Assembly (NCBI GenBank): GCA_903907865.1
Contig: CAIVPR010000085.1
Location: 1-64,000 of the forward strand
Reading direction: 5' to 3'
Origin: an uncultured Acidobacteriia bacterium
Lineage (GTDB): Bacteria > Acidobacteriota > Terriglobia > Bryobacterales > Bryobacteraceae
Length of the DNA stretch: 64,000 nt
Below the pieces are notes generated by a model that was given only the letters and a program-made list of their open reading frames with translations, had not been told where the DNA came from and ran no database searches. Position numbers and translations under genes: made by a program. Below, piece by piece: positions 1 through 6,616 of this stretch; position 1 is the first letter of the stretch; every line of letters begins with the position of its first letter.

Positions 1-1
1 G

Positions 2-493
2 CGTCCAGCCAAGGCCGGAGTGGATGGCGGTCTCATGCCGCCTTCCCCCATTGATGTTCAACAGCCGCCACCATTAAGGATAGGCCAAAAACTGTCCATA
101 CGATGGGGTCCACCTCACGGCTCGCAACTGTCATCATCAGGGTCGGATCGAATCCCAATTCAACAGGTTCGATCATCGCAGGTGTCAGGAGTGAAGATAA
201 CCCTCATTCGCATGCAATCACCGTACCCAAGAGTGATTGCATCAATGCGCTCCCCCCACAGCGGAGAAGGCGCTGAATCCATGTCCTTGGCTGCCACATG
301 GGACGGGATCCTGACGGAGACGGGAACCAAGGGCCATTTCGAAGCCCAACCAGCCCTAACGCTCGGAGACATAGCTCCGATAATCGCCAAGCGTGACCGC
401 TGGTTGTTGGGTATAACGGTACCGGGAGCGTCGGGAGATATTCTGCTTTCGGTGGACGAGATGCTTTTGAAGTTCCCGGAAATTGGAAAATAA
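2..493 (+). CDS. Hypothetical protein, 5' end cut by window edge (first gene of motor-like operon)
   Basis: I do not recognise this protein. The frame is open to the left edge, so the N-terminus is probably missing; a GTG at 20 is the first internal start codon. The visible part is about 160 residues, Pro/Ser-rich at first, then alternating hydrophobic stretches ending in a segment with LLSVDEMLLKF, which suggests a small beta-rich domain. No membrane helix is visible. Its TAA stop shares one base with the ATG of the next gene (TAATG at 491-495), so the two are translationally coupled. It belongs to the operon carrying the MotA/MotB-like pair. Function unknown. Confidence 0.55.
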   Translation, partial: RPAKAGVDGGLMPPSPIDVQQPPPLRIGQKLSIRWGPPHGSQLSSSGSDRIPIQQVRSSQVSGVKITLIRMQSPYPRVIASMRSPHSGEGAESMSLAATWDGILTETGTKGHFEAQPALTLGDIAPIIAKRDRWLLGITVPGASGDILLSVDEMLLKFPEIGK

Positions 494-1827
494 TGAGAGG
501 CCTCAATCCAAGCATAGTTGTGTTCGTGGACGGGGCAGCTGAGACCATACGTCCGGGCATTGAATTTGGCAACTACCGAGGACTGTTCTCACTCTTGAAC
601 TACAGCAGCCAAGCCCCGGATTCGGCGCATATTTCGATGCTGGAGCAGCTGATCGCTAGCGTTGGCGGGAAACTCGACCCCCGTGTTGGACTCGGTGTCG
701 ACGTGTATTGTGCGGCCCTAGGCGAGGAACCTGACGCGATGGCCGAGTGTCTCAGGCAAATCGATGTGGCTGCTCACGGACACGGCTTTGACGTTCGAAC
801 ACATTGCTTCGCCTTCCCGTCCGCGCAGGGGGAGGCGGCTTGGTCTTCTGTCTATCGGAGACTTTCCACGTCCACGAACGTCCGCGGTGGCAGGGTATGC
901 CTCGTAACGACGAGGTTTCGCGACCGCGAAATTGATCGACTACGTTCTCATGCCGTCCTTCGTCGTTTGATTGCCGTGTATGCCCTGACCGAAACGAGTC
1001 GCCACAAGATTGGGGAGACTTTTACAGGTTGGCGGGCGGAGCATTCGTACGGTTTTTACCATACTGCCATTGAGGGGTATCGGTGGCCCGAGCCAATGGA
1101 GTGCGCGGAATACTTGTATGATGTTGCGTTGTGGAGCCATTTACAGCCGCGCTTTTCCAATATTGTACGTGCAGCTCTTCAGGCTTACCCCGCACCGACC
1201 GAACGGATAAGCATTGAGGATTGGCTGCTAACGGAGGGAAGGATGGCGAGCAGCTATGCTGAGCTATTGAACCGACTAACGAATGTTGGACGCAGTGCCC
1301 CTCCTTGCCGCTTGGCGGACAAGCTTGCCGTAAACGGGGGTCGCGCATGGGCCGGGCAATCAATTAGGCCGAAGCCGTCCGCTAGGCCGAGTCACTCATT
1401 CGAGGATGGCTTCGCGGCAATTGACGACGCGGCGCTGCTAAGCCTCGCCTACGAGGAAGCGTTGGATGCAATAAGCCGATTTCCTCTCCCAATTCACCCG
1501 TTCCTGCCGGAAGCCCTTCCGTCTTCCGGGCGTGCGGAACTCGTCCAGCACCGAAAAGAATCCATCGCGAGGATTGCAGAACTTGGCCAGGAAAGATTCT
1601 ACCAGTGGGCACTGCAGCAGCACTGGGAGTGGTTGCCCCCAAACAGAGCAAGCGTCGCTTATGCTAAGGACGTTCAGCACGCCTTGGGCGTTGCGTCAGC
1701 GGAGCCGCGGATGCCGAGGGTGACGGTACACGTGGATCATTGCGTTACGAAAGATGAGCGAGAGGAAATCCGGCAAGGGCCTGACCGAATTGAGATGTTA
1801 TATTTTGTACCGGTTGGAGTGAACTGA
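493..1827 (+). CDS. Hypothetical protein, 444 aa, second gene of motor-like operon
   Basis: Soluble-looking protein of 444 residues with no signal peptide or clear membrane helix. The N-terminus (MRGLNPSIVVFVDGAAE) has a hydrophobic strand followed by an Asp-Gly turn, as in many alpha/beta folds, but I see no P-loop, nuclease or protease motif. The middle has several Trp- and Tyr-containing helical stretches (around WSHLQPRF and FYQWALQQHWEWL). The start overlaps the previous stop by one base and the stop is directly followed by the ATG of the MotA-like gene, so all three are co-translated. It could be a cytoplasmic sensor or effector acting with the membrane pair; that is inference from position only. 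Confidence 0.6.
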   Translation: MRGLNPSIVVFVDGAAETIRPGIEFGNYRGLFSLLNYSSQAPDSAHISMLEQLIASVGGKLDPRVGLGVDVYCAALGEEPDAMAECLRQIDVAAHGHGFDVRTHCFAFPSAQGEAAWSSVYRRLSTSTNVRGGRVCLVTTRFRDREIDRLRSHAVLRRLIAVYALTETSRHKIGETFTGWRAEHSYGFYHTAIEGYRWPEPMECAEYLYDVALWSHLQPRFSNIVRAALQAYPAPTERISIEDWLLTEGRMASSYAELLNRLTNVGRSAPPCRLADKLAVNGGRAWAGQSIRPKPSARPSHSFEDGFAAIDDAALLSLAYEEALDAISRFPLPIHPFLPEALPSSGRAELVQHRKESIARIAELGQERFYQWALQQHWEWLPPNRASVAYAKDVQHALGVASAEPRMPRVTVHVDHCVTKDEREEIRQGPDRIEMLYFVPVGVN

Positions 1828-3231
1828 ATGGCTACCGTCAACCAAGGTCTCATTGGGGCTTGCATCCTCCTGTTTCTTGTCGCGACAGCCTCTCTCTTCC
1901 GGGCTTTCGGACAGCTCCGTTCATTCGACCTGCGGCTTCGAGGACTCCCGAGGGACGTGCCGGGCCCAGACCCGTTTGACGGCAAGACACCGTTGGGACG
2001 AGCGGCGAATGAGTACTCGGCCATGTTCTCCACTGCTGCCAGCAAGAATATCCTCGGAGCGTTCCGGCCTGAGCACTCCGCAGCTCCAGTTCAGGCCGCC
2101 CTTCGTTCGTTGGTATCCACACCAAGGAGTATCGTTGGCGTTTTGATCTTGGGTGGCCTGCTAGTCACATTGTCTAATCTACAAGGCTCGGTGAAAAAGC
2201 TTGGTGATGCCTTCAGGAGCATTGGAGTCGGACAGGTGGCTATATCACAGGGCACCGCTGATGATACGGTTAGAAAAATTCAGGAGGCAATGGGGGACAT
2301 TGCCGAAAAGGCCCAATCCGCATTTACGATGAGCGGCTATGTCATTTTCGGCGCCGCTATCATATTGTTCTCTTCCATCATAATGAATGTACGCGGCCAG
2401 CGGAGTTCGCGGGAGTTCGCCGTCTGGGCGGAGACCTCCTACCTTGTGGCACTAGCGGACCGCCCCGTGGACCAGCATGCGCAACTGGCAAAGTTTGCGG
2501 AACTAATTGACAAGATGGCGACAGTGGTAGGCTCGTTCGACATGATCGGAACGTCGATGGCTTCGGTCGGTGAGCTGGGCTCGAAACTCGATTTGTCGTC
2601 ACAAGTCGTAGCGGACGCCGTAAGCCAGCTACCCGCAACCATCAACGCGTCTGTACTTAAGCTGAGCGCCGATGTTGCGAATGATTTCAGCTCCAAATTG
2701 GCCAGCCAAATGGAGTATATGAAGAAGATCTACGCTGTTTTCGGGGCGCAGGAAGATCGGGTCAGGAAGCTCCAAGAATACTTGGATGCGGTCTCCAAAT
2801 CGACCGAAGCGAATGCTCGGGTCGTCGCCGGGCTCGGCCTCCTGCCTGCGAGCTTGGAAGCTTTATCCCGTACACTACAGGCGACCACAGACGGCATGGG
2901 CCACCTCGTCTCGGCATGCACGGCACTGGCAGCAAAGGTAGATGATCTTCCGAACGCAGACATCCGCGATGTCATCAACGGCCTCGAGCTAGTGCGCAGG
3001 GAACTCCCGACATCTATGCGGCAGGCCATTACGCCAAAGCTCGATGAACTGGCGAAGACTCTGGACAGCCTTTCGCCCAAACAAGTTCTCTTGGAATTGA
3101 GGGGTCTGAGGGACTCGGTCCAACGATTGCCTGTGACGGATATTGCCGGACTCCAAGCCGCAATACAACACTTGGAGCGGACGATTCAAGGCGGCGGTCA
3201 AAGGCCGACAAGCTGGTGGAATAGGAGGTAA
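1828..3231 (+). CDS. MotA/TolQ/ExbB-type membrane protein with long cytoplasmic tail (ZorA-like)
   Basis: The 467-residue protein has three hydrophobic helices at about residues 7-26, 101-119 and 169-187. The last two carry sequence typical of proton-channel subunits (LGGLLVTLSNLQGSVKKL, then KAQSAFTMSGYVIFGAA). After the third helix about 280 residues are predicted helical and coiled-coil-like, ending in a basic tail. In MotA/TolQ/ExbB families this subunit forms a pentamer around two MotB/TolR/ExbD-type helices and uses ion flow to drive motion; Zorya ZorA has the same plan with a long intracellular tail. The next gene supplies the MotB-like partner. The start directly abuts the previous stop. 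The motor-subunit assignment is fairly firm; the Zorya-type role is inferred. Confidence 0.7.
   Translation: MATVNQGLIGACILLFLVATASLFRAFGQLRSFDLRLRGLPRDVPGPDPFDGKTPLGRAANEYSAMFSTAASKNILGAFRPEHSAAPVQAALRSLVSTPRSIVGVLILGGLLVTLSNLQGSVKKLGDAFRSIGVGQVAISQGTADDTVRKIQEAMGDIAEKAQSAFTMSGYVIFGAAIILFSSIIMNVRGQRSSREFAVWAETSYLVALADRPVDQHAQLAKFAELIDKMATVVGSFDMIGTSMASVGELGSKLDLSSQVVADAVSQLPATINASVLKLSADVANDFSSKLASQMEYMKKIYAVFGAQEDRVRKLQEYLDAVSKSTEANARVVAGLGLLPASLEALSRTLQATTDGMGHLVSACTALAAKVDDLPNADIRDVINGLELVRRELPTSMRQAITPKLDELAKTLDSLSPKQVLLELRGLRDSVQRLPVTDIAGLQAAIQHLERTIQGGGQRPTSWWNRR
3223..3228 (+). promoter_or_regulatory. Strong Shine-Dalgarno for the MotB-like gene
   Basis: AGGAGG lies at the very end of the MotA-like gene, with 11 bases to the ATG at 3240. 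It fixes that start and suggests strong independent initiation of the MotB-like subunit within the operon. Confidence 0.7.
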
Positions 3232-3239
3232 GCCACTCT

Positions 3240-3812
3240 ATGCAAGATGGCGAGGAACAGGAGGGCACCGTGTGGCCGGCCTACGTGGATTTCTTATCCA
3301 CGTTCGTATTCGTGCTGATCGTGTTTATCGGCTCGCTGTTATTCTTGCTGTCGGGAGACATCCAAAAGGGGGTTATGGACGGACTAGTCAACCCGGTGGA
3401 AGCTGACTGCAAGAGTGCCGGCCTACCATGCAGTCGGGACGGCAGCAAGATCGTGGTTCCGCTCACGGGAAAGGTTGAATTTGGAACGAACCAAGTCCGC
3501 GTACAAAAGCCACAGGAGGATTTCCTTCGGCAGGTCGGAAAGCTCTTTGAGCGGCCTGGCATTAAGAGGATCGTAGTCAAGGGAACGGCTGACATGCAGC
3601 GATGCAAGTCAGATCCATTCTGCAATTGGGATATTTCAGCCCGGCGCGCCTTGGAGGTGATCAAGTTTTACTACGACTGCATCGACTGCGGCTATGGCGA
3701 GAAAGTAAAGAAGCTTCTGGTGCTGTCGGGTGAAGGTGACACTTCCAGCACGGGAGTCACGTCGAGTGACCGCAGGGTCGACATCATATTGGATTTCAAT
3801 GCCAATCGCTAG
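3240..3812 (+). CDS. MotB/OmpA-like membrane-anchored protein (ZorB-like)
   Basis: The 190-residue protein has a short N-terminus, one membrane helix at about 18-41 preceded by Asp17 (YVDFLSTF), and a C-terminal OmpA/MotB-type domain with the signatures IVVKGTADM, NWDISARRA and SSDRRVDIIL. The Asp sits where MotB-family proteins carry the proton-binding acid. The C-terminal domain would lie in the periplasm and may bind peptidoglycan. Six cysteines form three close pairs (CKSAGLPC, CKSDPFC, CIDC), which could be disulfides. With the upstream three-helix protein this makes a complete stator-like pair as in Zorya ZorA/ZorB. The next gene starts 14 bases before this stop. Confidence 0.75.
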   Translation: MQDGEEQEGTVWPAYVDFLSTFVFVLIVFIGSLLFLLSGDIQKGVMDGLVNPVEADCKSAGLPCSRDGSKIVVPLTGKVEFGTNQVRVQKPQEDFLRQVGKLFERPGIKRIVVKGTADMQRCKSDPFCNWDISARRALEVIKFYYDCIDCGYGEKVKKLLVLSGEGDTSSTGVTSSDRRVDIILDFNANR

Positions 3813-4845
3813 CAAAACTCCAAGTTTTTGGGCCCGCCTCGCATCGCCTGTGACTTCTGCGGTCGCCGTTAGAAGAGCGCGGAACGACTTTGAGGCTGAA
3901 TACGGCGCGATTAGGAGCATGCGCGGCTGGCGACCAACATACAAAGCTTCAAGAGATGCGCTCAAGCCATTGCGAACACGTCTTGGACGGATCCAGCAAG
4001 ACATACAACGAGACAGTGAGCGCGGGAATCGCCGCGAAATCGATGCGCTCTCCTCTGCTCGGAATAAAGTCGCAGAAATCAGTCGGTCCTTGGACCTGCT
4101 TATGGCCCAAGAGACGAAATGGAGCGCCAAGGCCGTGGCCATCGAGGCCGAGATAGACACGGCATGGCAGATGTCGGCCACTATTCCGGGCAACGAGGTG
4201 GCGGTAGCGGTGGACCGACGGAAACATGAAATCGAGTCACTCCTGCGGTGGATTATTGACTGCGATACAGCGGCCAAGATTGAGCAGGGCCTGCTAACGG
4301 CCAGCCGCTCGCTTCAGGCCTTGCAGGGGATCGTCCAACAGGCGCACGAGGTCCGGACGGGATGGCCCCGGCTGAAGGAGTTGATCGGTGGGTTCAACGA
4401 CAGTGACATTCAACGCGATGTAGCCTTTCAGGAAGCTTTTAACCGACTGCTTGGCATGTCCAGTCAGGTAGAGCTTTCACTAAAGCTTTGCAAGTACGAT
4501 ATTGGATTTCGTTCACTGGGCCAAGCATTCAGGCTGGTAGATGACCTCCGTAGCGATTTGGACAGGCGGTCGAGTCTCGCTCGGGAGGAGATTGACCTCT
4601 GGCTGGACGACCAAGAGATTGCGATGAGGTTCGATCTGCGCCGATTCCCAGCAAAATTGTCGAATGCGGAAGCACTTCAGTGGCTTGAGCTCCGGCCTGA
4701 GATTGGTCGAATCGTTGATGAGAGGGCCTCCAAGGCGTGGAAATTGTACGGTGCTTTGCGGTCGTCCGACAGGTTTCCCTCGTGGAAGGAGCTGGATCGC
4801 TGGAACATCCTGATCGCCCATTGTCGATCGACATGGCCGTCATAA
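3799..4845 (+). CDS. Hypothetical helical/coiled-coil protein, last gene of motor-like operon
   Basis: I do not recognise this 348-residue protein. It is charged and almost entirely helical by inspection, with heptad-like stretches from about residue 27 to 130 (RRARNDFEAEYGA, LRTRLGRIQQDIQRDSE) and more helices later, and several conserved-looking Trp residues near the C-terminus (LQWLELRPEIGRI, FPSWKELDRWN). No nuclease, helicase or transmembrane motif is visible. The ATG at 3799 lies inside the end of the MotB-like gene (14-base overlap), so translation is coupled. It may link the membrane complex to an intracellular partner; that is inference. It is not an obvious ZorC, ZorD or ZorE. Confidence 0.6.
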   Translation: MPIASKTPSFWARLASPVTSAVAVRRARNDFEAEYGAIRSMRGWRPTYKASRDALKPLRTRLGRIQQDIQRDSERGNRREIDALSSARNKVAEISRSLDLLMAQETKWSAKAVAIEAEIDTAWQMSATIPGNEVAVAVDRRKHEIESLLRWIIDCDTAAKIEQGLLTASRSLQALQGIVQQAHEVRTGWPRLKELIGGFNDSDIQRDVAFQEAFNRLLGMSSQVELSLKLCKYDIGFRSLGQAFRLVDDLRSDLDRRSSLAREEIDLWLDDQEIAMRFDLRRFPAKLSNAEALQWLELRPEIGRIVDERASKAWKLYGALRSSDRFPSWKELDRWNILIAHCRSTWPS

Positions 4846-5042
4846 GCCCTCGAAACTCACAGTGCGAGTCTGATCGATTGCTCGGCGAAAATCCCCCTAA
4901 AGGAATTGGACGATACAACCGATAAGTACAATTGGAAGCACGTTTCATCGCTGTCCCCGCCGTGCCATCGGTCGGGCTCATCTGGGCAAGGCGCTGTTGG
5001 GCGCTTGCACGCCTTCTTTTTGACCGGTTCGTCGAGTGCGAT

Positions 5043-5141
5043 ATGGTTGAACTCCTCCTCCTAGCCTCGTTCTTTGTGTTTGTGGTTCTGGGCGTGGCGG
5101 CTGGCGTCGTCGACTTGATTGCGCTATCCAGTCGCGAGTGA
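5043..5141 (+). CDS. Possible small single-helix membrane peptide
   Basis: ATG at 5043 opens a 32-codon frame that is almost entirely one hydrophobic helix (MVELLLLASFFVFVVLGVAA) ending in a polar tail. The frame can be extended upstream to a TTG at 4932 with a basic, Trp/Arg-rich N-terminus. There is no convincing Shine-Dalgarno sequence. It could be a small membrane protein or chance. Confidence 0.2.
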   Translation: MVELLLLASFFVFVVLGVAAGVVDLIALSSRE

Positions 5142-5169
5142 GATGGAAGATGCGGACTAAGGATTCCCC

Positions 5170-5221
5170 TTGCCCACGGTGCCGACTTTCGGGTACCATC
5201 GGACAAAGGTCCGGCTTGTCC
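5170..5221 (+). promoter_or_regulatory. Candidate promoter with an inverted repeat near the expected start site
   Basis: TTGCCC at 5170-5175 and TACCAT at 5194-5199 are 18 bases apart, each matching four of six consensus sigma-70 positions. Just downstream GGACAA-N9-TTGTCC (5201-5221) is a perfect 6-base inverted repeat, placed where an operator or a 5' leader hairpin would sit. It precedes the cytochrome/toroid gene at 5281. Weak evidence. Confidence 0.3.
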
Positions 5222-5280
5222 CCGTTTGCCATGCGTTTTTGGACCACTTGAAACCGGCGTTCCCGCCACCAGAGGACAAC

Positions 5281-6387
5281 ATGGCTAGACTCAAGACGTC
5301 GATCTTTATCGCAGCAGCAGCCCTCATCACCGTGGGCACCGCGGCGGCCCAAACACTTCCCGCCTGGAGTCCCGAGGCTGCTGCGGGGTATCTTGACGGT
5401 CGGGCCTCCTGGTGGATGGACTGGCCGAAGGCCCAACGGGATCACGGCACATTCTGTGTTTCCTGCCATACGCTGGCACCATTCGCCCTAGGGCGGCCAT
5501 CGTTGCGCGGTGCCCTGCACGAAACCAGCCAGTCGCCCAACGAAAAGCGGATGCTGGAAAACATCACGCGCCGGGTCCGGATGTGGAAGGAGGTTGAGCC
5601 CTTCTATGCCGACCAGACTTCGGGCCTGCCGAAGACTTCGGAGTCACGCGGAACCGAGGCTATTTTCAACGCCCTGATTCTGGCCTCGAACGATGCTCCA
5701 TCCGGCAAGTTGGGTGCCGATGCAAAGCTCGCATTGGACAACATGTGGGCGCTACAACTCAAAACCGGGGATATGAACGGGGCGTGGGCGTGGTTGCAGT
5801 TCCACAATGCCCCGTGGGAAGGTGATTCCCAGTTCTACGGCAATACGCTGGCGGCGCTGGCTATTAGCATCGCTCCAGGTGGATACGCGGGTGAACCCGG
5901 CATCCAAGGCGGACTGAAGAGTCTGCGGGCCTGGCTCCAGAAGAACATGGGCACGCAAACTCCGGCCGACCGGGTGGTGCTGCTCTGGGCGTCGGCCAAA
6001 CTTTCCGGCCTGCTTTCGAGGGAACAGCAGGAACAGATCGTTGCCGAGACACTGGCCAAGCAGAAGGACGACGGAGGCTTCAGCATGTCGACCCTGGGCG
6101 GCGGGTGGAAACGGCGGGACAATACGCCGATCGACCCCGCCAGCGATGGCTACGCCACGGGCATTGTGGCGTTGGCGTTGGAAAATGCCTCCGTTCCTGC
6201 CGCCGCACCGGCGCTGGCTCGCGCACTTGGCTGGTTAGCACGGAACCAGCAACAGTCCGACGGCAGATGGGCCGCCACTTCTATGAACAAGCAACGAGAA
6301 CTGTCTTCCGACGCGGGACTCTTCATGAGCGACGCCGCCACAGCATACGCCGTGATGGCCCTCGCCAACGCGGCCCCAAGGAAATAG
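5281..6387 (+). CDS. Exported c-type cytochrome/alpha-alpha toroid (prenyltransferase/squalene-cyclase-like) protein
   Basis: The 368-residue protein starts with a signal peptide (MARLKTSIFIAAAALITVGT, cleavage near AAAQ), which selects the ATG at 5281 over one at 5170. A single heme-binding motif, CVSCH, is at 59-63. The remainder has repeated helical segments with Gly-Trp and DGG/DGRW-type turns (KQKDDGGFSM, QQQSDGRWAA), as in squalene-cyclase/terpenoid toroid folds. It would sit in the periplasm and carry one heme c. It lies upstream of the amine dehydrogenase genes on the same strand, so a redox or substrate-handling role in that pathway is possible but unproven. It is probably not a real squalene cyclase: too short, and no DXDD motif was seen. 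Confidence 0.65.
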   Translation: MARLKTSIFIAAAALITVGTAAAQTLPAWSPEAAAGYLDGRASWWMDWPKAQRDHGTFCVSCHTLAPFALGRPSLRGALHETSQSPNEKRMLENITRRVRMWKEVEPFYADQTSGLPKTSESRGTEAIFNALILASNDAPSGKLGADAKLALDNMWALQLKTGDMNGAWAWLQFHNAPWEGDSQFYGNTLAALAISIAPGGYAGEPGIQGGLKSLRAWLQKNMGTQTPADRVVLLWASAKLSGLLSREQQEQIVAETLAKQKDDGGFSMSTLGGGWKRRDNTPIDPASDGYATGIVALALENASVPAAAPALARALGWLARNQQQSDGRWAATSMNKQRELSSDAGLFMSDAATAYAVMALANAAPRK

Positions 6388-6421
6388 ATTCTTTCTATCA
6401 GCCCGTTCATAAATTGTCCGA

Positions 6422-6450
6422 TTGACATCCCGCAATACCCGTGGAAGAAT
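6422..6450 (+). promoter_or_regulatory. Candidate sigma-70 promoter for the TonB receptor/amine dehydrogenase operon
   Basis: A perfect TTGACA at 6422-6427 is followed after 17 bases by AAGAAT at 6445-6450 (four of six matches to TATAAT) in an AT-rich stretch. A transcript from here would have a leader of about 160 bases before the ATG at 6617. Confidence 0.4.
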
Positions 6451-6616
6451 AAATTCACATTCCCCGTCTTGCTCACAGTAGTAATCCTGAAGCTCATAGC
6501 GTCTTGAGCCTGTCCCCTCGAACTGGACACAAACCCATCCAGCGCAGCTTGCCGCCAATGTACCCGCCATGGCAGCGCTTTGTCATCACAAATACGCTTG
6601 ATTACGAGGGTGAACA

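Larger units (their letters stand above)
4846..5280. other. 435-base spacer between the motor-like operon and the amine dehydrogenase region
   Basis: No confident gene here. It holds a possible 32-codon membrane peptide (5043-5141) and, further right, a candidate promoter and inverted repeat for the next gene. The left half has the lower GC of the upstream block. No tRNA, att-like repeat or transposase remnant was recognised. Confidence 0.5.

Noticed and set aside
1828-3812. Flagellar MotA/MotB stator genes
   Set aside because: No flagellar, chemotaxis or basal-body genes nearby; the MotA-like protein has only three clear helices and a long helical tail, unlike flagellar MotA.
5170-5280. Upstream ATG at 5170 as start of the cytochrome/toroid protein
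   Set aside because: It would put 37 non-signal residues before a perfect signal peptide that begins at 5281.
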